NCBI GenBank assembly: GCA_009774175.1
Contig: VSNG01000020.1
Coordinates: 1 to 64,000, forward strand
DNA length: 64,000 nt
DNA from: Lachnospiraceae bacterium
GTDB taxonomy: Bacteria; Bacillota; Clostridia; Lachnospirales; Lachnospiraceae
Reading direction: 5' to 3'
In this document: one piece after another, positions 40,924 to 48,600 of the stretch
Position numbering within the stretch: the first letter of the stretch is position 1
Layout: each line of letters opens with the position of its first letter
Program-made: the position numbers and the translations under genes
Notes under the pieces: generated by a model
The model's input: the letters and a program-made list of their open reading frames with translations, nothing else
Database searches by the model: none
What the model was told of the DNA's origin: nothing

Positions 40924-41658
40924 TTATTTCAAAACTCGATTTCCCAAAAGGGTAATGGCCTTTGCCGGACAGGCGCTGATACAGCGGTAACACATGGTAC
41001 ATCGGTCTGCGGCTGTTGCCCTGTTATTCTTTAAAGAAAGATTCCCCATAGGGCATAAACGAACGCACTGCCCGCATCCCGTACAGGCGTCGCTGATTTT
41101 CAACTGGTCGGAATAGTCCTTCGTCTTTCCGTAAAACCACAAACGCTGACAGAGCAGCCCCGCCATCCTGTCATAAAAATGCAGACCGTTCTGCGGATAC
41201 TGTTTTTGTCTGATTTTTTCCGCGCATTTTTCAATTTTTCGATCCGCCGCCCTGATGATCTCACGATTTTTGTCAGCAGACCGTTTCAACAGCTTCACGT
41301 CACAGATGGAATCCGGCATAACAATATGTAGGCCGCCAACCACTTTGGCGCCATATTTTTTTAACAGCCGCGCCGAACATCCCGCGCCGTCCCCGCTGAA
41401 CAGCCCCATTGTGGCAACACAGAACACCCTCTTGTTTTTCCAGAGCGCCCCATGATTTTTAATAAAATCCCGCACAATAACAGGCATATTGGAATATTGC
41501 ACCGGGTATGCCAGAATGACAAAATCATGCTGTGCGAAACCCCCGGCGCATCCCTCCTCCTCAATTGGAACTGCCTGCGCCGTTTCGTCCAGCAGACGTA
41601 CCAGTTTTTCCGTACAGTGCTTTGTATTTCCCGTTCCGCTAAAATAAACGCCTATCAT
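40924..41658 (-). CDS. EFR1-family flavodoxin-ferredoxin fusion
   Basis: About 244 residues. N-terminal flavodoxin domain with the FMN phosphate loop YFSGTGNTKHC, then two [4Fe-4S] motifs near the C-terminus: CTGCGQCVRLCP and CTMCYRCISACP. This layout is the EFR1 family of clostridial electron carriers. ATG 41658 follows GGAG by six bases; 41670 is an alternative. First gene of the operon. Confidence 0.9.
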   Translation of the reverse strand: MIGVYFSGTGNTKHCTEKLVRLLDETAQAVPIEEEGCAGGFAQHDFVILAYPVQYSNMPVIVRDFIKNHGALWKNKRVFCVATMGLFSGDGAGCSARLLKKYGAKVVGGLHIVMPDSICDVKLLKRSADKNREIIRAADRKIEKCAEKIRQKQYPQNGLHFYDRMAGLLCQRLWFYGKTKDYSDQLKISDACTGCGQCVRLCPMGNLSLKNNRATAADRCTMCYRCISACPAKAITLLGNRVLK

Positions 41659-41730
41659 CGTTTTCTCCATTTCCCTGCCGCAGATTCAGAACAGATCATA
41701 TAAAATATTCTGCTTTGTCTTGGCACATAT

Positions 41731-41753
41731 TAATTAAACTTACGGTTTAATTA
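41731..41753. promoter_or_regulatory. TetR operator
   Basis: A perfect 9-5-9 palindrome, TAATTAAAC-TTACG-GTTTAATTA, overlaps the -10 box of the EFR1/TetR promoter and the start of transcription. It is the obvious site for autorepression by the TetR protein of the operon. Confidence 0.75.
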
Positions 41754-41778
41754 TATTTATTTTGGTTTACGCTGTCAA
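41750..41778 (-). promoter_or_regulatory. consensus promoter of the EFR1/TetR operon
   Basis: Minus strand -35 TTGACA (41778-41773), 17-base spacer, -10 TATAAT (41755-41750): both hexamers are exact consensus. The only control needed would be the overlapping operator. Confidence 0.8.
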
Positions 41779-42363
41779 GAGATTTTATGAATTACCTATT
41801 GTGACGGTGTAGATTGCGCTTATTCGTCCACTGCATCTGACCATTCACTACTCTCCGAAGCATGAATGACTGTCATTATCAAATCGTCAGTCATTCATCA
41901 AAATCTCTTTCATCCTTGCTTCTAAAATCCGTATTTAGTTTGTGCATCGTATCTAGTCTTTTGATTGCCGCCTTTTTGGAAACATGGAAACTGCTCATTA
42001 AGAATGATACATCTGTCCTTTTTTCCTATGCTGCAATTCTAATAATATCTGCTCTGGCATTAAAAGTTGGGCAGCAAAACAATTTGCCTTTATTTCCTGT
42101 TTGTTATATAGCTTTAAATCCTTTGTATCAAGATCACATCCTAAAATGTAGTGCCCTAATTCATGAAATTATTTTCAAACATATCCATTGTCATATTACA
42201 AAGATATTTTTTGTACTTTATGTTTTCTTTTTTGTCAACAACATTTTGTGCATAAAATATTAAAGCCACTAATTATAATATTAGCAGCCTTAATAATAAA
42301 AGATTTATATTTAAATAGGATTCTTCCTTTTTTACGGTTTTTAAATTTCTTCCCTATAATGCA
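41779..42363. other. AT-rich stretch without a confident gene
   Basis: Base composition falls sharply compared with both sides. One plus-strand frame (41862-42263, 133 codons) would encode a hydrophobic product with two or three helices, but it has no ribosome site, no recognisable family and an AT-driven residue mix (Ile, Phe, Leu, Lys). I treat it as unproven. The stretch may be a scar of transferred DNA next to dinD. Confidence 0.4.
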
Positions 42364-43224
42364 TCATTCATCAAGCATTATCGTTCCCTTTTTCGCTTTC
42401 GCCTTCAATCTCGCCATCTGTTCGCTCTCAATCTCCTGAATACTTTTCTCCGGCTTCGGCAAGTCCTCCGGCATGGTTCCGCCGATTTTCTCAATCGCCG
42501 TGCGTACTTCTTTTCCCACATTATAATGCACGCTTGTCGCTGCATCAGCACCCTGTATGCTGTCCTTCCGCAGTTTCTCCTCTGTTTGTGAAATACGGAA
42601 AAGATTGGCGATAAGCTCTGTACTTCCCATATAATCAAGAATCTTCTGCCCAACTTGAAGTTCTTTCCTCGCATGAATGTCTTCTACATCCAACCCGCCA
42701 TAAAGTCCCATATATCCGGCATTTTGGAATATTGCAAATTCTTCATTCGTAATCACTCCGGCATCATGCGCCGTTTCCGCCAAAAGCTGATTCCATTGCT
42801 TGATGTCTCCACGAACAACAAGACGTCGTCTATCTTCGTCCAACTGATTAAAATGATCGGCAACTTCCTGTCGATATGTCTGTAAAGCGAAATAAGTCTG
42901 TCCTAAAGCGATTACTTCTTTTCTTGGATCTCCGTTTTGAACAATCAGATAACAGGCATATCTTGAAAGTTCATAATCTTTTATCGGTTTATTTGTTGCG
43001 CCCGCATCTACGATTTTGCTGACCTCAGCAAAATCGTCAAACACATCATGACCACTATTCTCACAGGCAATCATAGCCCTTTCAATCACTTTGCTAAAAT
43101 TTCGCCATTGTGTATATTCTAACGCATCCGACAACTCTCTCGCACTCCAAAACTCCGATCCATCTTTTCTGATACGCTTAATATCCTCAAATTTCTTATA
43201 CTCTTTCGCTTTCAATCCCGCCAT
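42364..43224 (-). CDS. dinD: DNA damage-inducible protein D
   Basis: 286 residues. The N-terminal BRO-like part (FEDIKRIRKDGSEFWSARELSDAL; FSKVIERAMIACENSG; KPIKDYELSRYACYLIVQNGDP) and the length match DinD. In E. coli DinD is LexA-controlled and inhibits RecA filament activity; whether that holds here is unknown, and no SOS box is visible before this gene. ATG 43224 has GGAGGAG upstream. Scattered accessory distribution and AT-rich flank suggest horizontal acquisition. Confidence 0.85.
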   Translation of the reverse strand: MAGLKAKEYKKFEDIKRIRKDGSEFWSARELSDALEYTQWRNFSKVIERAMIACENSGHDVFDDFAEVSKIVDAGATNKPIKDYELSRYACYLIVQNGDPRKEVIALGQTYFALQTYRQEVADHFNQLDEDRRRLVVRGDIKQWNQLLAETAHDAGVITNEEFAIFQNAGYMGLYGGLDVEDIHARKELQVGQKILDYMGSTELIANLFRISQTEEKLRKDSIQGADAATSVHYNVGKEVRTAIEKIGGTMPEDLPKPEKSIQEIESEQMARLKAKAKKGTIMLDE

Positions 43225-43249
43225 TTAGTCAACTCCTCCAACATTTCAG

Positions 43250-43282
43250 AAAGGACAAGACATTTTTCATGCCCTGTCCTTT
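43250..43282. other. long hairpin upstream of dinD
   Basis: AAAGGACAAGACAT and ATGCCCTGTCCTTT pair over 14 positions (two G-U in the minus-strand RNA) with a 5-base loop. On the plus strand it runs into T's. It overlaps the stop of the remnant reading frame upstream of dinD. Confidence 0.5.
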
Positions 43283-43569
43283 TTCTCAGTATTAAGGATC
43301 AACCTGACAGTTTCCAGTTCCATGTTATCCTTTGCCATAGTCTTAGGCGCCGAATATGGTCTGTTATCACCACCAGGATACCAAAGAATATTAAACTTCT
43401 TGTCCTGATAAGTCTCTATACCGACTATTGGCATGTATGCAGGTCTGATCAGTTTACATTTTGCATAAATATTTTTCCGAAAAGTATGAAACTTATCTAC
43501 AGGAACACCTTTAATGGGTCTGTTGGTATTGCCATACAGCTGCTTCCTTTTCCACCAAGTTAATACCTC
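43267..43569 (-). pseudogene. remnant of an AlbA_2-type (divergent AAA_4) ATP-binding protein
   Basis: An open frame with no start codon reads about 100 residues, including RPAYMPIVGIETYQ and ILWYPGGDNRPYSAPK. The pattern of a Pro-flanked strand followed by a W-x-PGG-x-NRPY-x-AP box is what I know from the N-terminal AlbA_2 domain of stand-alone putative DNA-binding/ATP-binding proteins. The frame ends soon after that box, so both ends of the parent gene are missing. It overlaps the stop of ddl only in an untranslated way. Family call is from memory. Confidence 0.5.
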
Positions 43570-43570
43570 T

Positions 43571-44752
43571 TTATTTCTTCACACCCTTCGCACCGGACAG
43601 ATTGGCATTCTGCAAAATATTACTGTCAAAAGAGGTAAACATGCTCTGCTCCTCCCTCTCTCTCTTAAGAGCCAGATTTACCATCTCATCCAAAAGCTCG
43701 GCGTAAGGCTTTCCCAGCGCCTCCCATAGATAAAAGGCTAAGGATCCGGGAATGGGATTGATCTCATTGACATACACCTGATCCGTATCCTTATCAATCA
43801 TAAAGTCAATCCTCGATACCCCGTTACACCCAAGCGTCTGAAACGTTTTCACTGCCAGAGTGCGAATCTCTTCCCTTTTCTCAGAAGTCAGGTTTGCCGG
43901 AAGCTCTCTCCTTGCGGTTCTCATACCCTCGGAGCCGCCTTTACCGCCTGCCACATATTTATCCTCATAGCTTAAAATCTCATCGCTGGAGATTGGCTCC
44001 TCGCACTCGGAGGCCTGCGCCTGTTCGTAATCTCCCAGAACCGCGCAGTTAATCTCCCGCAGATTCATGATTGCCCGCTCCACCAGCGCCTTCGGGCCAA
44101 AGGTAAAAGCATACTCCAAAGCCTCCCGTAACCCCTCTCTGTCTTTCGCCACCTTAATCCCCACACTGGAACCAAGATTAACCGGCTTAACAATGACAGG
44201 ATAGGGGATTTTCCCTTCCACCTTCACATAGGCCGCCTCTTCGCTACTCTGATATTCCTTCCCATAAAGAGTCACGCAGTCCAAAACAGGAATGTCATTG
44301 TCCTTCAATACCGTTTTCATCACATATTTATCCATGGTCACAGCCGAAGCCATCACATCACAGCCCGCAAAGGGAATGTTGTAATGCCGCAAAAATCCCT
44401 GCAAAGAACCATCCTCCACGTTTGCGCCGTGCACTACGGGAAAAGCCACGTCAATCTGCGCAACTTCGGAATTCCCAAACTTCTTTTCCGGGTACTGAAT
44501 CAGCTTTACTCCGTTCTTTTCTCCCATCAGAAATACGCGCGTACTCTTCTGCAACAGTTCCGGGATATTTCTGTAGTTGGCGATATCCGCAATCAGCTCG
44601 CCCGTATAAAGCTCGTTCTCCTTCGTAATATAAATCGGTATCAGATCATATTTATCCCTGTCAAAGGCATTGTACGCCTGCAAGCCGGAAATCACGGAGA
44701 CTTCATGTTCCACGCTCTTTCCGCCAAAAAACACACCCACACGAATTTTCAT
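43571..44752 (-). CDS. ddl: D-alanine--D-alanine ligase family protein
   Basis: 393 residues, ATP-grasp fold. VFFGGKSVEHEVSVISGLQA at the N-terminus, IVKPVNLGSSVGIKVAK (ATP lid region), and the metal-site segment DFMIDKDTDQVYVNEINPIPGS. It joins two D-Ala (or a close variant) for peptidoglycan. The loop EDKYVAGGKGGSEG is longer than in classic DdlB, so acceptor specificity is not certain. Adjacent MurF-like ligase is the next enzyme of the pathway. Confidence 0.88.
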   Translation of the reverse strand: MKIRVGVFFGGKSVEHEVSVISGLQAYNAFDRDKYDLIPIYITKENELYTGELIADIANYRNIPELLQKSTRVFLMGEKNGVKLIQYPEKKFGNSEVAQIDVAFPVVHGANVEDGSLQGFLRHYNIPFAGCDVMASAVTMDKYVMKTVLKDNDIPVLDCVTLYGKEYQSSEEAAYVKVEGKIPYPVIVKPVNLGSSVGIKVAKDREGLREALEYAFTFGPKALVERAIMNLREINCAVLGDYEQAQASECEEPISSDEILSYEDKYVAGGKGGSEGMRTARRELPANLTSEKREEIRTLAVKTFQTLGCNGVSRIDFMIDKDTDQVYVNEINPIPGSLAFYLWEALGKPYAELLDEMVNLALKREREEQSMFTSFDSNILQNANLSGAKGVKK

Positions 44753-44863
44753 AATTGCTTCATTTCCTCCTTCATCGTTCCCCTTGTCATAAAACCGCGC
44801 ATTCAGTTATGCGAAAGCAGGCTCTCTCAAACTGTTTTTTCATGTATCTGCACGGTTCTGCGC

Positions 44864-46495
44864 TTACGCATAATTATCGGGCAGATCGTTTTCAATCAAA
44901 ACCACTTTCTGCTTTTCATTGGGAATCGCACCCACCATCCGAAAAGCCTCCTGCAGCGTATCTACCAGAATCATCCTATTCTCAGGAAAACCGGCTTCAA
45001 AAAGTCCGTCCTGAATGGGCTTTGTCTGCTCCTTCCCCACAAGCACGGCATAATCGCACTTGTCTGCGGCATAAACACCCACCGCTCTATTTTCATCATA
45101 CTGCTTCTCACCCAATTCCACCATTCCCGGCGTCAGCAGAATGCGAAGTTCCTTAAACATGGACAGCGTATCCAGCGCCGCCTCAAAACCTTTCCTGTTG
45201 GAATTGTAAGCGTCGTCTATCAGTATCCTGTCTCCCTGCTTTACAAGCTGTAACCTGTGGGGAACGCTCTCCAACTGTTTTACCGGATAAAGAAGCTTCT
45301 CCATGGGTATCCCCAGCGTATGAGCCACCGCAATTGCACCCGCAATATTCTGTACGTTGTGACTTCCCACAAGCTTGGTGTGAAACTCAAATTCTTTTCC
45401 CGTCTCATCCTTCATCTTAAAAAAAGAGCCTCTCGGAGATACGGAAATATCGTAGGCGCGAAAATCCGCCTTTTCTTCCGCAATTCCATAGCTGACGACA
45501 TTTTTCCCAACTTTCTTTTGTCTGATATAAGCGTTATCGTAATTCAAAAACACTTTTCCCGAATCGGGCACCGCGTTCGCCAGCTCAAACTTGGTCGACA
45601 CAATATTTTCTATCGTATGAAAACTCTGTAAGTGCTGAGGGCCGACAGAAGTAATGATACCGTAATCCGGGTGTACCAGATCACAAATCTCCTTAATATC
45701 ACCCACTTCTCTTGCTCCCATCTCACAGATAAAAATCTCATGAAAGGGTTTCATTCTCTCCCGGATCGTCCTCACCACACCCAGCGTCGTATTATAATTG
45801 CCCGGCGTGTGTAATACGTTATACTGTGCAGAGAGCAGCGCGCTCAGGTAATACTTCACACTGGTTTTTCCGTAACTTCCCGTAACGCCGATAATTTTCA
45901 GATTCGGCATCTCCCGCAGAATACGGGCAGCGTCATTAATATAATACTGGTCAATCCCCTTCTCTATCGGATGGTTCACCCAATTTACCAGTAAAATCAA
46001 AAAAGGCTGTAGGACAAACAGAAGCAGCAATGCCAGCTCTGCACTGCGAAGCATTGGATAGCCGGACTGCCTGAGCACGGCCGGCGATGTCAATACCACT
46101 CCTCCATTCAGTAACATCCATATTCCCGGCAGTAAAACCGCTGTAAGAACAAGCAAATATAAAATACCCGCAGCAACAAGCATCCTCTTTACGCGCGGCG
46201 TATATACAAGCGGTTTCTTTGCTTTACGGGCCTTATTGACCCATATGGTCATTCCATTCATGATACATGCCGCGATCAGGCAGCCCCTATTCCCTATAAC
46301 CACAAGCGGAAGGGAAATCAATGCATACAGGCACTTTCCAAGAAGCCTTCCCACATTGGCATGTACGCCCATCCACTCCACGTATTCCCGCGGCTTATAG
46401 GAGTTCTGCTGAAACATATGCATCAAATACAGTATATACCGAACGGCACCCACCAGATATGTGACAAGCCAAATGCCAAAGATTATGATATCCAT
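44864..46495 (-). CDS. MurF-like Mur ligase with N-terminal membrane domain
   Basis: 543 residues. The first ~180 contain about five or six hydrophobic helices, unlike classic MurF, which is soluble. The rest is a Mur ligase: P-loop IIGVTGSYGKTSVKYYL near residue 203, ICEMGAREVGDI, HNVQNIAGAIAVAHTLG and DDAYNSNRKGFEAAL. Expected reaction: joining D-Ala-D-Ala to UDP-MurNAc-tripeptide, or a related amide bond on a lipid-linked precursor given the membrane part. Co-transcribed with ddl and an alpha/beta hydrolase. Confidence 0.85.
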   Translation of the reverse strand: MDIIIFGIWLVTYLVGAVRYILYLMHMFQQNSYKPREYVEWMGVHANVGRLLGKCLYALISLPLVVIGNRGCLIAACIMNGMTIWVNKARKAKKPLVYTPRVKRMLVAAGILYLLVLTAVLLPGIWMLLNGGVVLTSPAVLRQSGYPMLRSAELALLLLFVLQPFLILLVNWVNHPIEKGIDQYYINDAARILREMPNLKIIGVTGSYGKTSVKYYLSALLSAQYNVLHTPGNYNTTLGVVRTIRERMKPFHEIFICEMGAREVGDIKEICDLVHPDYGIITSVGPQHLQSFHTIENIVSTKFELANAVPDSGKVFLNYDNAYIRQKKVGKNVVSYGIAEEKADFRAYDISVSPRGSFFKMKDETGKEFEFHTKLVGSHNVQNIAGAIAVAHTLGIPMEKLLYPVKQLESVPHRLQLVKQGDRILIDDAYNSNRKGFEAALDTLSMFKELRILLTPGMVELGEKQYDENRAVGVYAADKCDYAVLVGKEQTKPIQDGLFEAGFPENRMILVDTLQEAFRMVGAIPNEKQKVVLIENDLPDNYA

Positions 46496-46525
46496 TCCCG
46501 TCTCCTCAAACTCTGCAATATCCGC

Positions 46526-47290
46526 TCAGCCGAAAAAAGCTTTCAGCGCGCCATTGGCCTTAACAGGCTGTTCCGCATAGGAAAAATGCCCGGCGCCCTC
46601 GCAGACCACCAGCCCGGCATCAGCAATCAGCTCCTCCATCCGCCTTGCATCCTCTATGGGAGTGGCCGTATCCAGATCACCCCAGATCAGAAGCGTCGGA
46701 CATTTCACAAGGTGAATCAGGGGCTCCAGATCTTCATTGACCACTTTGACAAGCGTATCCCTCATCAAGGGCGTTGCACTGTTATAATCGGAGGAGCCGC
46801 GTTTTCGCCGCATATCCTCCACTGCGTCGGGATAAAGGAAGTGCATCACTTTTGTACTCATAAACGCCCGCCCAATCTTATAGCACCTGAGACTCACTTT
46901 CTGGCCCACTGTCTTTTTCGGCAATATCCCCGCACTGTCAATCAGCACGGCACGTTCAATCGTAAAGGGAAGGTTCTCTTTGGCATTCATCTTAAAAAAT
47001 ACCCGGCCGCCAAAGGAATGTACCACAACGCTGATCTTTTCCAAATTAAAGGATAAAATAAATTTCAATACGAAATCCACGTAATCGTCCACACACCATG
47101 GCCTCTCCGGCTCCGGTGTCTTTCCAAAGCCCGGCATATCCAGAGCAAGCACTCTCCTGCCCTGCTTCAACGTATCAACAATACTCTGATAGAGCGTGAT
47201 GTTCGCACCCCATCCATGCAGTAAAAGTACCGTCTCACCCTCACCCTCATCTATATAATTCACAGATATTCCGTCTATCTTTTTGACCAT
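46526..47290 (-). CDS. alpha/beta hydrolase
   Basis: 254 residues. Fold landmarks: LLLHGWGANITLYQ (oxyanion region), DMPGFGKTPEP, nucleophile in VVVHSFGGR, acid in IWGDLDTATP and base in EGAGHFSYAEQP. The nucleophile elbow is V-H-S-F-G where G-x-S-x-G is usual. Substrate unknown; position upstream of the MurF-like and Ddl genes hints at a cell-wall precursor or lipid ester. Confidence 0.85.
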   Translation of the reverse strand: MVKKIDGISVNYIDEGEGETVLLLHGWGANITLYQSIVDTLKQGRRVLALDMPGFGKTPEPERPWCVDDYVDFVLKFILSFNLEKISVVVHSFGGRVFFKMNAKENLPFTIERAVLIDSAGILPKKTVGQKVSLRCYKIGRAFMSTKVMHFLYPDAVEDMRRKRGSSDYNSATPLMRDTLVKVVNEDLEPLIHLVKCPTLLIWGDLDTATPIEDARRMEELIADAGLVVCEGAGHFSYAEQPVKANGALKAFFG

Positions 47291-47455
47291 AAATTCTCCT
47301 GTGCGCCCGCTTTATTTGCAGTCTATGCACTATCTTATACCTATGTTCGGTCTCCCGCAAATATGTTCTGTTCCCATTGTATTGTACTGTATTCCCTGCA
47401 TTCTATCAACCGAAAAAATCCGGGTCAATATATCCCTTCTCTTAAACTATGCCCA

Positions 47456-47557
47456 CTAATCTGCCATATAATCCGCATAATCCGTCTCGCTTGCAAACAA
47501 CATATAGGTTCCGTCCACATATCCCATATAACCGCTCTCCACTGCATATCCCTTCAT
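47456..47557 (-). CDS. 33-residue conserved-looking peptide
   Basis: A short frame, MKGYAVESGYMGYVDGTYM followed by LFASETDYADYMAD, with a textbook site (AAAGGAGG, then seven bases to the ATG). Rich in Tyr, Met and acidic residues, no membrane helix. I recall similar short Lachnospiraceae peptides with a GYMGYVDG core, but no function is known. A GAAC-N4-GTTC box lies 42 bases upstream, see that entry. Separate from the hydrolase gene by 165 bases. Confidence 0.65.
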   Translation of the reverse strand: MKGYAVESGYMGYVDGTYMLFASETDYADYMAD

Positions 47558-47598
47558 AATGTTTCCTCCTTTCACTGCCACTTTTCGATCATATTGTC

Positions 47599-47610
47599 GA
47601 ACCTGTGTTC
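47599..47610. promoter_or_regulatory. SOS (LexA) box-like palindrome
   Basis: GAAC-CTGT-GTTC, flanked by C and T, matches the Gram-positive LexA core GAAC-N4-GTTC. On the minus strand it lies between a possible -35 CTTTCA and -10 TATGAT, ahead of the 33-residue gene. Confidence 0.5.
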
Positions 47611-47676
47611 TGAAAGAAGGATATCATTTATAAAGTCCGTTATTCAGGACTCCAACAGCAGAAAATTATCCATAAA

Positions 47677-48600
47677 TTATCTTATCTCTTTATAAAGAGC
47701 GCGTATTTCCTTTCCCGAAGCCAGCCCTTCCGAAAAGGCCGTGGCGCTGCCGGCCGCCAGACCCATGCGAAAGGCATGCCCGTAATCCCGCTTCTCAAGC
47801 CAGCCTGCCACAAACCCGGCCACCATGGAGTCTCCCGCGCCAACGCCATTTACCAGCTTTCCTTCCGGCGCAGGAGCTTCATATACACTGCCGTCCTCCG
47901 CAAGCAATACCGCTCCCTGCCCCGCCATGGATACCAGTACGTTTCCTGCACCCATTTCCTGCATCTTTTTCGCGTAAGGAATCACGGACAGTCTGTCCGT
48001 CAGCGTCACGCCGAAAATTTCCTCCAGCTCATGACGATTTGGTTTAATTAAAAACGGCCGCAGAGGCAGCACCTTGGTGAGCAGTTCTCCAGACGCATCC
48101 ACTACCGTCATGACATCCGCCGCCAGTTTCTCCATAAAATGCAGATAAGTATCCTGCGGAAGGCAGGCAGGAATGCTCCCCGACAAAAACAGCACATCGC
48201 CGGCCGCAAGCTTTGAAAGCTGGTCTGTCAGACAGGCCAGCTCCCTTGAGGAAATATCCGGCCCCTGCCCGTTTATCTCCGTCCCCTCCACGGATTGCAG
48301 CTTCACATTGATTCTGGTCTGTCCTTTATGCAGCATAACGAATCTACTTTCTATACCGCGTTCCCTAAGCTGTCTCATGGCCTCCTGCCCGGTAAAGCCC
48401 GCCATAAATCCGAGGGCCGTATTCCCAATGCCAAGGTTCTTCAAAACAGTGGACACATTAATCCCTTTGCCTCCCGCTGTCAGGCATTCATACGCCGTTC
48501 GGTTTGTATATCCCAGTCTGAAATTCTCCACCGACACCATATAGTCCAGCGACGGATTTAAGGTGACGGTGCAGACCTGTCGTCTCTGCTCCTGTCTCAT
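47677..48600 (-). CDS. PfkB-family kinase, 1-phosphofructokinase/tagatose-6-phosphate kinase type
   Basis: About 307 residues. CTVTLNPSLDYMVSV start, GGKGINVSTVLKNLG substrate motif, LSGSIPACLPQDTY, IKPNRHELEEIFG, and the anion hole/catalytic Asp in VNGVGAGDSMVAGFVAGWL. Fructose-1-phosphate is the commonest substrate of this branch. The frame is longer, but ATG 48600 overlaps the TGA of the GH13 gene (ATGA) and begins just before the conserved strand. Coupled to a GH13 enzyme rather than to a fructose PTS. Confidence 0.88.
   Translation of the reverse strand: MRQEQRRQVCTVTLNPSLDYMVSVENFRLGYTNRTAYECLTAGGKGINVSTVLKNLGIGNTALGFMAGFTGQEAMRQLRERGIESRFVMLHKGQTRINVKLQSVEGTEINGQGPDISSRELACLTDQLSKLAAGDVLFLSGSIPACLPQDTYLHFMEKLAADVMTVVDASGELLTKVLPLRPFLIKPNRHELEEIFGVTLTDRLSVIPYAKKMQEMGAGNVLVSMAGQGAVLLAEDGSVYEAPAPEGKLVNGVGAGDSMVAGFVAGWLEKRDYGHAFRMGLAAGSATAFSEGLASGKEIRALYKEIR

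Noticed and set aside
41862..42263. 133-codon hydrophobic plus-strand frame
   Set aside because: No ribosome site or family; hydrophobicity follows from the AT-rich composition. Kept only as part of the region note.
47341..47400. further GAACA half-sites as extra SOS boxes before the hydrolase
   Set aside because: The second half GTTC is missing at the right spacing.
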